Positions 1 to 8,786 of a stretch of 64,000 nucleotides of DNA are shown in pieces. The notes under the pieces are model-generated. The model did no database searches. It saw nothing but the letters and a program-made list of their open reading frames with translations, and was not told the origin of the DNA. This DNA comes from Bacteroidales bacterium (GTDB lineage: Bacteria; Bacteroidota; Bacteroidia; Bacteroidales; F082). Every line of letters starts with the position of its first letter. Positions within the stretch are counted from its first letter, which is position 1. Location: contig JAGBQJ010000038.1 in the NCBI GenBank assembly GCA_017632935.1, positions 1 through 64,000 of the forward strand, written 5' to 3'. Both the position numbers and the translations under genes were made by a program.

Positions 1-1
1 C

Positions 2-370
2 TACCAAAACTACTTCATCGTGGAGTTGCCCCTCGATTTCGACGTCAAGGCAAATGCCGACAACCGACTTGACTTGACCATGGTCATCGACAACTGGTTC
101 CGCAATCCGCATGTCATCGACTTCAACGAGTTGGGTAGCAGCATCATGCAGAACCAGAATGCGCAACGCTTGTTCAACGGCAACGGGAAAGACGTGTTCA
201 AAATTGGAAAACCAGACGACAACAATATAAAGATGAAAAGAGAAGCAAAACTAGTGGAAAAGTTCAACGAGGTAATGCATTATGCCACGCCAAAGCCCCA
301 TTTTTGGACTTGGGAGAACGTCAGACAAACCTTTGAGCAAATCAAGGAAAGCGACAAAAACCGTTCATGA
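2..370 (+). CDS. MbnP-like protein, 3' end only
   Basis: The gene is cut by the window edge; the frame is open from base 2 and about 122 residues of the C-terminus are visible. The segment with a hydrophobic strand, a 'DLTMVIDNWF' stretch and an 'N-A-x-R-L-F-N-G-N-G-x-D-V-F' tail resembles the C-terminus of MbnP-family periplasmic proteins, which are commonly encoded beside MauG/MbnH-type di-heme peroxidases. The next gene is exactly such a peroxidase and overlaps this one by four bases (ATGA), which supports the call and shows translational coupling. In other bacteria MbnP is a copper-binding, tryptophan-modified surface protein; that role is inference here because the metal-site half is outside the window. 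Confidence 0.6.
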   Translation, partial: YQNYFIVELPLDFDVKANADNRLDLTMVIDNWFRNPHVIDFNELGSSIMQNQNAQRLFNGNGKDVFKIGKPDDNNIKMKREAKLVEKFNEVMHYATPKPHFWTWENVRQTFEQIKESDKNRS

Positions 371-1410
371 GGCGCTTGTTTTGGATAGTACCCCTGATGC
401 TGTTCGGCCTGCTATCGTGCCATCCCGAACACAACACTTATACGCCAACGGCGTACGACCTCAATCAACCCTCATATTTCCCGACGAAGAACAACATCCC
501 TGCCGACAACCCCATGACTGAAGAAGGTGTGACCCTAGGCAGAAAGCTGTTTTATGATTCACGGCTTTCAGGTCGCGACGGAACGGACGGCATTCGTAGT
601 TGTTCTTCGTGCCATCACCAGGAGCATAACTTCGAATATGGCTCAGCCACTAACACGCACCACGCCATGCTGCCTTTGATCAACTTGGCATGGAATCGTA
701 CGGGCCTAGGTTGGAACGGTGGTGTGGCCACTCTTGAAGACATGGTCTTGGCAGCAATCACGAGCCCCGTGGAAATCAATGCGGACACCAACCAAGTGGT
801 CAAGTACTTGCAAAAGACCGACGACTATCCCGAACTGTTCGAGAAAGCCTTCGGCAGCCGAGAGATCACTTTTGTCAATGTGGAAAAAGCCATCGCGCAG
901 TTTGTGCGAAGCTTGGTCTCTTCCGACAGCAAATTCGACCGCTATCTGCTTGGTGAAGAAGAACTAACTGAAGACGAGATGGCAGGCTACGAGCTGTTTT
1001 GCACCGAAGAGGGTGCCGACTGCTTCCACTGCCATGGTGGCGGCGGTCTGGCCTTGATGACCACCAACCTGTTCTACAACAACGGCTTGGACGACGAGTT
1101 CAACGACCCCGAAGACCGCTCAGCCATCACGGGAAGCCATTGGGACCAAGGTGCTTACAAAGCCCCTACCCTGCGTAACATCGCCGTCTCGAGTCCTTAT
1201 ATGCACGACGGTCGTTTCACCACCCTTGATGAGGTCATCGACTTCTACAGCGAGGGCGTGAAAGATTCCGAGAGCATCAACCCGCTGATGCATCATGTGA
1301 TGGATGGCGGCGTGCGGCTCACCGACTTGGAGAAGGCGCAACTGAAAGCGTTTTTGAACACTTTGACCGATGACACTTTCTTAAACAACCCTGACCATTC
1401 CAAGCCATGA
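367..1410 (+). CDS. Di-heme cytochrome c peroxidase (MauG/MbnH-like) lipoprotein
   Basis: 347-residue exported peroxidase. A lipoprotein signal (hydrophobic residues 4-17, then Cys18 in 'LLSC') predicts membrane anchoring. Two c-type heme sites are visible: C79-S-S-C82-H83 and C219-F-H-C222-H223. A 'M-H-D-G-R-F' motif near residue 280 is typical of the family, where it supplies the region around the distal ligand. Members reduce peroxide or oxidise partner proteins through the two hemes. It is coupled to the upstream MbnP-like gene and overlaps the downstream radical SAM gene by four bases (ATGA). The MbnP pairing suggests the MbnH-type branch, which oxidises a tryptophan of MbnP, rather than a plain peroxide scavenger; this is inference. 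Confidence 0.88.
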   Translation: MRRLFWIVPLMLFGLLSCHPEHNTYTPTAYDLNQPSYFPTKNNIPADNPMTEEGVTLGRKLFYDSRLSGRDGTDGIRSCSSCHHQEHNFEYGSATNTHHAMLPLINLAWNRTGLGWNGGVATLEDMVLAAITSPVEINADTNQVVKYLQKTDDYPELFEKAFGSREITFVNVEKAIAQFVRSLVSSDSKFDRYLLGEEELTEDEMAGYELFCTEEGADCFHCHGGGGLALMTTNLFYNNGLDDEFNDPEDRSAITGSHWDQGAYKAPTLRNIAVSSPYMHDGRFTTLDEVIDFYSEGVKDSESINPLMHHVMDGGVRLTDLEKAQLKAFLNTLTDDTFLNNPDHSKP

Positions 1411-2414
1411 CTTATCCCTGGGGCGACGAGCGCCGATTCAACAGTTACAGCCGTTATTTTGCGAAGCAATTCGGCGGGCGGGTGCAGAAGATCAGCATCG
1501 ACGCAGGTTTCAGCTGTCCAAATCGGGATGGGAAAATCAGCACGGGAGGCTGTACTTTTTGCAGCAACGAGGCCTTCAACCCTTCCTATTGCAAACCCGA
1601 GAAAAGCATTAGGCAACAGATTGAAGAAGGCATTGCGTTCCATCAAAAGCGTTACCGTCGCGCCAACCAGTACTTGGCTTATTTTCAGCCTTTCTCGAAC
1701 ACCTACAAGCCGTTAGAGGAGTTGAAGGGCGTTTACAGTCAGGCTTTTGAAGCCATAGATTCCATCTCCACACTATCCTGCACACGGAATGACATGGCTT
1801 CAAAAGCCTTGGGAAAACCTGAAATTGTCGGCATCGTCATCGGCACGCGGCCCGACTTGATTGATGCGGATATTTTGCAGTACCTCAGCGAAATCCAGCA
1901 AACGCACTATGTCATGTTGGAATATGGCGTGGAAAGTGTTTACGATGAGACCCTCAAACGCGTTAATCGAGGACACGACTTCGCCACGGCGGAGAAGACC
2001 ATACGCATGACTGCCGACTATGGCATCCCCTGTGGGGCACACTTCATCTTCGGCCTGCCCAGCGAGAGCAAGACAATGATGCTTAGCGCCGCCGCTGTTA
2101 TCTCGCAACTGCCTTTGACCACGGTCAAGTTCCACCAACTGCAAATCTTCAAAGGCACCACAATGGCTGAAGAATACCTTGAGCATCCCGAGCATTTCCA
2201 TCTCTTTGATTTGAAAGAATACATTGACTTCGTCATCGACTTTGCCGAAAGGCTCAATCCTGACATCGTCATTGAACGTTTTGCTGGTGAAGTGCCGCCA
2301 CGCTACCTCGTCAGCGAACCGTGGATGAAGCTGCGGTATGATGAGGTGCTGGCCAAAATTGAGAAACGGATGGCCGAACGTGATACCTGGCAGGGGAAAA
2401 TGCTGTCAGTGTAG
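1407..2414 (+). CDS. Radical SAM protein, TIGR01212/YhcC family
   Basis: 335 residues. The N-terminus carries the family's characteristic iron-sulfur site: a Cys in 'CPNRDG' followed by 'GGCTFC', giving the spaced cysteine pattern of YhcC proteins rather than the plain CxxxCxxC. 'GIVIGTRPDLI' and 'YGVESVYDETL' are conserved SAM-barrel motifs of this family. The biochemical substrate of YhcC is not firmly established. The start overlaps the peroxidase stop (ATGA). The gene converges with the next gene on the minus strand, with only 17 bases between the stops. Confidence 0.9.
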   Translation: MTYPWGDERRFNSYSRYFAKQFGGRVQKISIDAGFSCPNRDGKISTGGCTFCSNEAFNPSYCKPEKSIRQQIEEGIAFHQKRYRRANQYLAYFQPFSNTYKPLEELKGVYSQAFEAIDSISTLSCTRNDMASKALGKPEIVGIVIGTRPDLIDADILQYLSEIQQTHYVMLEYGVESVYDETLKRVNRGHDFATAEKTIRMTADYGIPCGAHFIFGLPSESKTMMLSAAAVISQLPLTTVKFHQLQIFKGTTMAEEYLEHPEHFHLFDLKEYIDFVIDFAERLNPDIVIERFAGEVPPRYLVSEPWMKLRYDEVLAKIEKRMAERDTWQGKMLSV

Positions 2415-2431
2415 TCAAGAGAGTGCCGTAA

Positions 2432-3826
2432 TTACAGTTTCTTCACCGGGAAAGTGAAATACGTGTTGGGGAAAGGCTCGTTCTTCAAGGTGAAGTGCCA
2501 CCATTCCTCGCCGATAGGCTTGAAGCCGTGGCGCAGCATGGCTTCGCGCAGGATCATGCGGTTGTGGAACTGCTCGGCGGTGATACGGTCATTGGGCTTG
2601 TATTTCCCCGTGTTGGGGTTGCCGCCGAAATCGGGATGGCTTTCCAATCCGAACCAGTCGAACGTGCCACCCATATCCACTTCTTTTTCTGTTGCCATGT
2701 CAAACAAGGTGAGGTCGATGGTGGAGCCACGCGTGTGGCCGCTCTTCTTGGCGATATAACCCAACTCGAAGAGCCTGTCGCGAGGCACGTCGGGATAGAA
2801 ATAAGGCTTCATGAGCGTGTCGTTGACATCAGCGGCCCAGCGCACAAAGTGGTCGACGGCACACTGCGGACGGTAGGCATCAAATATTTTCAAACGATAG
2901 CCTTGTTTCATGAGATCGTCACTCACTGCGCGGAGGCTGTCAGCAGCCTGACGGGTGAGCAAGGCGATTGGTTCCTCATAGCCGTCCACGCGGGCACCAA
3001 CGAAGTTATAGGTGTTGTAATAACGTATTTCCAAGATGGCATCGGGGACGACATCGGTAATGTTCACGAACTGGCTGGCATCATCAGTGGACGGCAATAT
3101 CCCCTTCAGTTGCTTGAACTCGGATTGTGCCTTGGCAAGTTGTTCAAGGAAAGCCGGGCTGGTGTGTAGTCGGGCCAAGCCGATGGCGGCACAAAGACGA
3201 CTGGCATCCACATCGCTCTGCCAGTGGGCGCCGGCGATAACACGACTCTCGCCATACATGTAGCCGCGTGCCATGAGGGTATCGGCATTGGCTGGATTGA
3301 CCTCGGAGAGTAGCAAAGCAGCGGCATAGCCACGCTGACTGTGACCCGAGGGATAGGAACCTTCGCCCGACAGTTCAGCTTCTTCATACCTAGTTAACAT
3401 GTGTTCGTGGAAGCGTTCAAAAGGGCGCTTACGATGATAAAAGGCCTTCGGCTTGACGCGCGTCTGGTCGATGGTGGAAAGGCTGTTGACCAAGTATTTG
3501 TATATCTCGGGTGTGCCTTCCTTGGAGATTTTAAGGCCGAAGGGCACGCTAAAAACAGCGAAAAGCGAGTCGTAGTTCCACACTGCATCACGAAACACTA
3601 GGGCGGCGCGGACCGAATCACAACGTTGTGTCTTGCCCCACATGTAACGCATGATGTCGTGGGCAAAGTCAATCCCAACGGTATCGGGCGGAGCAGGCAG
3701 GCATTTGATAAGGTCGGGCATCTCTTCCGCACTGAAATACAGCGTAACGTCGTCGCTTTGTGCTTGGGTTTGTAGGCTACCGCAAAACAGGAAGGCAGCG
3801 AGGAATCCTATGAAAAGCTTTTTCAT
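2432..3826 (-). CDS. Acid phosphatase (PAP2 type) fused to VanX-like D-Ala-D-Ala dipeptidase
   Basis: 464 residues with an N-terminal signal peptide (cleavage near 'TQAQ', residue 23). Residues about 30-235 are a class A acid phosphatase domain: K133-R134-P135, the PSGH motif at 159-162, and S184-R185 with H201-W-Q-S-D205. Residues about 250-464 are a VanX/DdpX-type D-Ala-D-Ala dipeptidase: R329 in 'DAYRP', zinc ligands H364 and D371 in the SGHTRGSTIDL motif, and E441/H444 in 'EWWHFT'. All catalytic residues of both halves appear intact. The two activities in one exported chain suggest a role in periplasmic turnover of phosphorylated and D-Ala-D-Ala-containing cell wall material; this is inference. 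No vancomycin resistance genes lie nearby. Confidence 0.85.
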   Translation of the reverse strand: MKKLFIGFLAAFLFCGSLQTQAQSDDVTLYFSAEEMPDLIKCLPAPPDTVGIDFAHDIMRYMWGKTQRCDSVRAALVFRDAVWNYDSLFAVFSVPFGLKISKEGTPEIYKYLVNSLSTIDQTRVKPKAFYHRKRPFERFHEHMLTRYEEAELSGEGSYPSGHSQRGYAAALLLSEVNPANADTLMARGYMYGESRVIAGAHWQSDVDASRLCAAIGLARLHTSPAFLEQLAKAQSEFKQLKGILPSTDDASQFVNITDVVPDAILEIRYYNTYNFVGARVDGYEEPIALLTRQAADSLRAVSDDLMKQGYRLKIFDAYRPQCAVDHFVRWAADVNDTLMKPYFYPDVPRDRLFELGYIAKKSGHTRGSTIDLTLFDMATEKEVDMGGTFDWFGLESHPDFGGNPNTGKYKPNDRITAEQFHNRMILREAMLRHGFKPIGEEWWHFTLKNEPFPNTYFTFPVKKL

Positions 3827-3934
3827 TTTGTCTTAGAGTTGAGTTTTGGAGTGCAATAATACAGAAATTGGAGGAATTCTTTTCCTCACAATTGCCTTTT
3901 TTTATAAACAAATCAAAACAAGGATAATTTTCAC

Positions 3935-3942
3935 TATTTTTG
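3935..3942 (+). promoter_or_regulatory. Candidate -7 promoter box of the restriction operon
   Basis: TATTTTTG fits the Bacteroidota TAnnTTTG -7 consensus and lies about 78 bases before rhuM. No convincing -33 box was seen. Its position suggests that the present operon begins at rhuM, with no gene upstream in the same unit. Confidence 0.45.
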
Positions 3943-4020
3943 CAGCATATCATACTCTCTGATAGAATTGTATGAGAAAATAAATGTCATATTTGATGAC
4001 TATTTGATAAAAGAATAACA

Positions 4021-5043
4021 ATGGACCAAAAAACAGAAAACACCGGCGACATCATCATTTATCAAACCGAGGACGGTTTGACGAAGATCAATGTGAAATT
4101 GGACAATGATACCGTCTGGCTCAACCAGCAACAAATGTCTGAACTATTTCAGAGTTCTAGGACCAATATTGTTGAACATATTAAACACATATATGAAGAG
4201 GGGGAGCTTACCTTAGAATCAACTTGTCGGAATTTCCGACAGGTTCGCCTAGAGGGCAATAGAGAGGTTAGTAGGGAAATTCCTTTTTATAACCTCGACA
4301 TGATTATATCGCTTGGCTACCGTATAAAATCGGCTATTGCCACGCGTTTCCGCATTTGGGCAACGCAGCGACTGAAAGAATATATGGTCAAAGGTTTCAC
4401 CATGGACGATGAACGGCTAAAAGGCAACGGTGGCGGTAATTATTGGAAAGAGCTGCTTGACCGCATCCGCAACATCCGTTCTTCTGAAAAGGTGCTGTAT
4501 CGTCAGGTGCTTGACCTCTATGCCACCAGTGTGGACTACAACCCTAAAAGCGATGAATCCATTCTGTTTTTCAAGATGGTGCAGAACAAGCTACACTATG
4601 CAGCCCATGGTCATACCGCCGCCGAAGTTATCTATGAGCGTGCCGCTGCCGACAAGCCTTTTATGGGACTGACCACATTTTCAGGAGAAATGCCAGCATT
4701 AAAAGACATAGGCATTGCCAAGAACTATTTGAATGAAAACGAGTTGAAGATTTTGAACAATCTTGTTTCGGGTTACTTCGACTTGGCTGAAATCAATGCG
4801 CTTGAGCACAAACCTATGTACATGAGCGACTATATCAGGCAATTGGATTCGGTGCTCACCTCTGGCAACAGACCGTTGCTCGAGGGGCCTGGCTCTGTAA
4901 GCCATGTACAAGCCTTGGAGAAAGCTACCGCCGAATACCGCAAATACCAAAGCAACACCATCTCACCCGTTGAGGAAGCCTATTTGGAAACCGTGAAAGC
5001 AACGGCCAAATTGGTGAAGAAAAACGCAAAAGGAAAGAAATGA
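4021..5043 (+). CDS. rhuM: RhuM family protein, type I restriction-associated
   Basis: 340 residues. The opening 'IIIYQTEDGLTKINVKLDNDTVWLNQQQMSELFQSSRTNI' region and the 'RFRIWATQRLKEYMVKGFTMDDERLK' segment are diagnostic of the RhuM (virulence protein RhuM) family. The N-terminal part resembles a winged helix-turn-helix unit. These genes are often found inside type I restriction loci between hsdM and hsdS; their role there is not established. Here the stop overlaps the hsdS start (ATGATG), so the two are coupled. The expected hsdM neighbour upstream is absent: the preceding gene is an unrelated phosphatase on the other strand. Confidence 0.85.
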   Translation: MDQKTENTGDIIIYQTEDGLTKINVKLDNDTVWLNQQQMSELFQSSRTNIVEHIKHIYEEGELTLESTCRNFRQVRLEGNREVSREIPFYNLDMIISLGYRIKSAIATRFRIWATQRLKEYMVKGFTMDDERLKGNGGGNYWKELLDRIRNIRSSEKVLYRQVLDLYATSVDYNPKSDESILFFKMVQNKLHYAAHGHTAAEVIYERAAADKPFMGLTTFSGEMPALKDIGIAKNYLNENELKILNNLVSGYFDLAEINALEHKPMYMSDYIRQLDSVLTSGNRPLLEGPGSVSHVQALEKATAEYRKYQSNTISPVEEAYLETVKATAKLVKKNAKGKK

Positions 5044-6164
5044 TGAACGAACTAAACATAGATAAAACCCACTGGAAGAAATACAGGTTTGGAGATGTTG
5101 CCATCCAAACGAAGGATGTGGTCGATATTGAAAATACCAACCTGACTCGATATGTTGCAGGAGAACACATGGGTTCCGAAGATATTCATATTAGAAAATG
5201 GGGTACTGTTGGTGATGGCTATTTAGGACCGGCATTCATTCGTAAATTTAGCAAAGGTGACATACTTTATGGTTCAAGAAGGACATATCTAAAAAAAGTT
5301 GCCATTGCTGATTTTGATGGTATCACCGCAAATACTACTTTCGTGATAAAAGCCAATGAAAAGTTGATAGAACCAGTTCTTCTTGCTCATCTTATGTTGA
5401 GCCATAATTTCACCGAGTATTCGGTAACCAATTCGAGAGGTTCTGTGAATCCTTACATCAACTGGAAGGACATTGCCGACTACGAATTCCTCCTCCCACC
5501 CAAAGCCGAGCAGAAACGCCTGGCCGAGCTGCTCTGGGCTGCCGATGAGGTGGTGGAGAAGGAGAAGAGGGAGATGGAGAGAATGGAATATTTCAGAAAA
5601 CTCACATTTGAGCAGCATACTTCAAAAAAAGCAAACGTGAAACTTGAAAATTGCTTAATTGTCAAAAAGAGAAAAAGCAAAGCACCTCATACTTTTGACA
5701 AATATATTGGTTTGGAGCATATCGAAAGCGGTTCTTATTTTACTACCCAAAACGGTGACCCACAAGATGTACTTGCTGATAGCTATATTTTTCAGAAAGG
5801 CGATTTGTTATACAGTAAATTAAGACCCTATCTGGATAAATGTATTATTGCGGATTTCGATGGAATTTGTTCAACCGAAATAATTGTTTATGATACGAAG
5901 CCAAATACATCTAAAGAATACATGTTAAATGTTTTGCATTCAAAGGCATTTTTAGATTACATAGTTGACAAATCATTTGGAACCAAAATGCCTCGTGTCT
6001 CACACGAACTTGTTTCTGACTATGAGTTATATTTACCTTCTATAGATGAGCAAGAAAATATTTTGGCCACTATTGGAAACATCATAAAGCAAGAGAAGAG
6101 AATTAGAGAGCAAATTGCTCTTTCACAACAGATAAAGCAGGAATTAATCAATAAAATATATTAG
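5040..6164 (+). CDS. hsdS: Type I restriction-modification specificity subunit S
   Basis: 374 residues with the usual two target-recognition domains (about 1-145 and 195-330), each followed by a helical spacer ('PPKAEQKRLAELLWAADEVVEKEKREMERM' and 'PSIDEQENILATIGNIIKQEKRIREQ'). It selects the DNA sequence recognised by the methyltransferase and restriction complex. The first conserved spacer is GC-rich (near 5490-5580), whereas both recognition domains are AT-rich, a mosaic expected from domain swapping. The last 30 or so bases, including the stop region, are repeated at 7374-7410. No second hsdS or inverted hsdS fragment was seen, so there is no sign of phase inversion in this window. Confidence 0.92.
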   Translation: MMNELNIDKTHWKKYRFGDVAIQTKDVVDIENTNLTRYVAGEHMGSEDIHIRKWGTVGDGYLGPAFIRKFSKGDILYGSRRTYLKKVAIADFDGITANTTFVIKANEKLIEPVLLAHLMLSHNFTEYSVTNSRGSVNPYINWKDIADYEFLLPPKAEQKRLAELLWAADEVVEKEKREMERMEYFRKLTFEQHTSKKANVKLENCLIVKKRKSKAPHTFDKYIGLEHIESGSYFTTQNGDPQDVLADSYIFQKGDLLYSKLRPYLDKCIIADFDGICSTEIIVYDTKPNTSKEYMLNVLHSKAFLDYIVDKSFGTKMPRVSHELVSDYELYLPSIDEQENILATIGNIIKQEKRIREQIALSQQIKQELINKIY

Positions 6165-6170
6165 TTATGA
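6134..6170 (+). repeat. hsdS tail repeat, copy 1
   Basis: The 3' end of hsdS plus the following spacer and ATG. The same 37 bases recur at 7374-7410 with two mismatches. This first copy belongs to the intact hsdS and runs into the start of the protease gene. Confidence 0.85.
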
Positions 6171-7168
6171 AACAAGATCGAATTCCTTTGTACCAAGAAA
6201 TTGAATCAAGAAGAAACTCAAAATTACTTGTGTATTATACAAGTACAAGACAAGGACTTGAAACTCAAATAGCTAAAGATGTATTACCTAAATTCTCCAA
6301 TCAATTAGATAATATTGGTGATACAAAAAAAATCTCATTGTTTTTATACACAAATGGAGGTGACACTTTAGCAGCATGGAGTTTAGTAAACTTAATCCGT
6401 AGTTTCTGCAAAGAATTTGAAGTAATAATACCATCAAATTGTTTTAGCTCAGGAACATTGATTTGTCTAGGAGCCAATAGGCTTATTATGACAAAACAAG
6501 CAGCTCTCGGCCCGATAGATCCCAGTATTAACGGTCCTTTAAACCCTATGATTCCTGGGATTCAGAATCCAAACGCAAAAGTTCCTGTTAGCGTGGAGTA
6601 TGTTAATGCTTACATTGAGATGGCGAAAAAGGATTTTGGCATAACAGATCAAAAAAATCTAACTGAAGTATTACTTCATTTATCAGATAAAATTCATCCA
6701 TTGACTTTAGGTCAAGTTTACAAATCTAAGAGTCAGATTCAAATGATTGCTCGCAATTTAATGAAGTATCAAAAAATAAACAAGGAAAAAACAGATACAA
6801 TAATTAAGTTTCTTTGCAGTGAATCAGGAAGTTATGATTATTCTATTCGTCGAGACGAGGCTATTAACAATTTGGGGATCAATGTTGAGAAACCATCGAT
6901 GGAATTGTATTCAATAATAAAACAAATACACGATGACATTAGTGCTGAACTTGAGTTAGAGAAACCATTTGAACCCATGATACTATTAAATAATGCAAAA
7001 CAGCCAAATCATCCATATTCATTTAGACGTGGGCTTATTGAATCCATTATGGATACGGAGGTGTTTATTAGTGAAGGTAGTTTGGTCAAAATTCAAGACC
7101 CAAGAACAGGACAATTATTACCAAATGATAATAGAACTTTCGAAGGTTGGAGACACGAAAATCAATAA
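6167..7168 (+). CDS. SDH-type Clp-fold serine protease (SppA/ClpP-like)
   Basis: 333 residues, no signal peptide. The ClpP/crotonase-like core is visible: 'LFLYTNGGDTLAAWSLVNLI' (residues 58-77, oxyanion strand with NGGD), then 'NCFSSGTLICLGANRLIMT' (91-109, with the likely nucleophile Ser94 or Ser95), then 'LGPIDPSIN' (114-122). This order matches the serine dehydrogenase proteinase (SDH) family. The gene starts two bases after the hsdS stop and is much more AT-rich than the flanking hsdR, consistent with recent acquisition. Its place inside a restriction operon suggests a defence or regulatory role, which is inference. It could cleave a phage or host protein once triggered; the target is unknown. 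Confidence 0.75.
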   Translation: MKQDRIPLYQEIESRRNSKLLVYYTSTRQGLETQIAKDVLPKFSNQLDNIGDTKKISLFLYTNGGDTLAAWSLVNLIRSFCKEFEVIIPSNCFSSGTLICLGANRLIMTKQAALGPIDPSINGPLNPMIPGIQNPNAKVPVSVEYVNAYIEMAKKDFGITDQKNLTEVLLHLSDKIHPLTLGQVYKSKSQIQMIARNLMKYQKINKEKTDTIIKFLCSESGSYDYSIRRDEAINNLGINVEKPSMELYSIIKQIHDDISAELELEKPFEPMILLNNAKQPNHPYSFRRGLIESIMDTEVFISEGSLVKIQDPRTGQLLPNDNRTFEGWRHENQ

Positions 7169-7173
7169 ACGCT

Positions 7174-7341
7174 ATGGAAGAATCAGGATATAATCCAATT
7201 ATACAAACCACGACAGGTGATAGTAGTAATTACTACAATAATGATTCGTCATCTTTACAAACCTCAAAGATTGAATTATTAAAATACGAATTATCAATTA
7301 ATTATTCAAATAATCCAATCATAATAGACACTTGTCCTTAA
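7174..7341 (+). CDS. Small protein of unknown function following the protease
   Basis: 55 residues from an ATG five bases after the protease stop. It is rich in Ser, Asn and Tyr, with one short hydrophobic-charged helix (about 30-42). No family is recognised. Its last two codons and stop lie inside the hsdR-start remnant: the TAA arises because the remnant has A where hsdR has C. The original C-terminus may therefore have been different. It may be a partner of the protease, but may also be an unselected reading frame. Confidence 0.4.
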   Translation: MEESGYNPIIQTTTGDSSNYYNNDSSSLQTSKIELLKYELSINYSNNPIIIDTCP

Positions 7342-7363
7342 ACGAAATAAACGCAGTGGAAAA
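7333..7363 (+). pseudogene. Remnant of the hsdR start
   Basis: 31 bases match the first 31 bases after the A of the hsdR ATG (9691-9721) with a single mismatch. The ATG itself is TTG here. It is followed within a few bases by a copy of the hsdS tail. This marks an earlier hsdS/hsdR junction left between the two cargo modules. Confidence 0.85.
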
Positions 7364-7373
7364 AACAACAAAC

Positions 7374-7410
7374 AAAGCAGGAATTAATCAATAAAATATA
7401 CTAATTATGA
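7374..7410 (+). repeat. hsdS tail repeat, copy 2
   Basis: Repeat of 6134-6170 with two mismatches in 37 bases. It carries the final codons of hsdS and the short leader, and places the ariA start codon in the same position that the protease start has after the real hsdS. Confidence 0.85.
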
Positions 7411-8786
7411 GCACCAAACCATTTATAAAAAAGTATTCAATATCCAATTTGTTTGGATATAAAAACTTTGAGTTATCCTTTGATGACAATATTAAGATTC
7501 TAATTGGAGAAAACGGGTATGGCAAAACAACCGTTCTAAACTCTCTATCATTTTTACTCAAGGGGGAGTATAAAAATCTATCTCGCATCAAGTTCTCAGA
7601 GATCAGAATCGAATTTGACGATTCTCACAATTATGAGTTTTCTTCTAATGATTTGAAATCATATGTACAATATCTTGATAAACAAAAAGAAGGAGAGGAT
7701 GGAATTATTTCATATATAAACCACCGATTGGAACCTTCAGAATTAACTCAATTAATCAAATTGGTCTATACAAACAAAGATGAGGTTATTGAAACAATAA
7801 AAAATAATGATATTCTTAATGGTATCCCATCTAGTATTGTATATCAAGCATTATTAGAATTGTCAGAAAGAACCAATAAATATAAAGTATTTACAGACAT
7901 AGCCACTTATGTGAATAGCACTGGATACAAGATCCTATACTATCCTACATATAGAAGAGTTGAGGTTGATCTGAAAAACATAATGAACAACATATCTCAC
8001 AATACAAGAAGAGGATTTAGGAACGAACAAGACGAATTGATGAATGATAACACCATCATTAAATTTGGAATGAGTGATGTAGAAAAACGAAGGGACAAAA
8101 TATGTGAGGAAATCAGACGATCTTCGATATCTGGTTTTGCTGCTGTTTCTGGAGGTATGATTAGCAAATTACTTGATCAAAATTTCAGCAACACAGAATG
8201 TCATAATTTTGACATTAACGAGATAAAAATTGTTTTGAGCCGAGTTGGTGAGAATATGTCTCAAAACGACAAAGACACGATTCTATCACAAATATCATCA
8301 GATCCTTCATTAAATCAACAGAATTCTTATTTGAGGTATTTCCTTGATCAATTGTTATCGGTATATAAAAAGCAAGAAAAATATGACACAGCCATTAAAC
8401 AATTTGTAAAAACATGTAATAATTACCTATGCGACAAAGAGTTTTCATATGACGAAAGTGCCGTAGATTTAAAATTACATAGAAAGAACAATGCTATAAA
8501 ACCTGAAAATCTTGAATTAATTCAATTAAGTTCAGGCGAAAAACAGATTGTTTCAATTTTCTCGCAATTATATTTAGAGCCAGATAAAAAATATATCGTA
8601 TTATTTGACGAACCGGAACTTTCCCTATCCATTTATTGGCAAGAAAAGCTATTACCTGATATGCTGGATTCCGGACGATGCGTATTTATGCTAGCCGTTA
8701 CTCATTCACCATTTATTTTTAACAATGATCTTAAAGCCAATGTTGCTGGATTAAAAGAGTTTATGAAAAATGGAACAGAAAAATGA
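7407..8786 (+). CDS. ariA: PARIS-like AAA ATPase (AriA)
   Basis: 459 residues. ABC/AAA_15/21-type ATPase: Walker A G34-ENGYGK-T41-T42, a signature 'LSSGEKQ' at 374-380, Walker B 'IVLFDEPELSLS' with D401-E402, and a switch His433 in 'THSPFIFNN'. It overlaps by 17 bases the DUF4435 gene downstream. An ATPase of this type and size paired with a DUF4435 protein of about 300 residues is the arrangement of PARIS. In PARIS, AriA forms a scaffold that holds AriB until a phage anti-restriction protein such as Ocr is sensed. Location inside a type I restriction operon fits that logic well. An OLD-like or other ATPase/Toprim defence pair is the main alternative. Confidence 0.78.
   Translation: MSTKPFIKKYSISNLFGYKNFELSFDDNIKILIGENGYGKTTVLNSLSFLLKGEYKNLSRIKFSEIRIEFDDSHNYEFSSNDLKSYVQYLDKQKEGEDGIISYINHRLEPSELTQLIKLVYTNKDEVIETIKNNDILNGIPSSIVYQALLELSERTNKYKVFTDIATYVNSTGYKILYYPTYRRVEVDLKNIMNNISHNTRRGFRNEQDELMNDNTIIKFGMSDVEKRRDKICEEIRRSSISGFAAVSGGMISKLLDQNFSNTECHNFDINEIKIVLSRVGENMSQNDKDTILSQISSDPSLNQQNSYLRYFLDQLLSVYKKQEKYDTAIKQFVKTCNNYLCDKEFSYDESAVDLKLHRKNNAIKPENLELIQLSSGEKQIVSIFSQLYLEPDKKYIVLFDEPELSLSIYWQEKLLPDMLDSGRCVFMLAVTHSPFIFNNDLKANVAGLKEFMKNGTEK

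Noticed and set aside
5040-6164. Phase-variable hsdS inversion system
   Set aside because: No second hsdS, no inverted hsdS fragment and no site-specific recombinase in the window.
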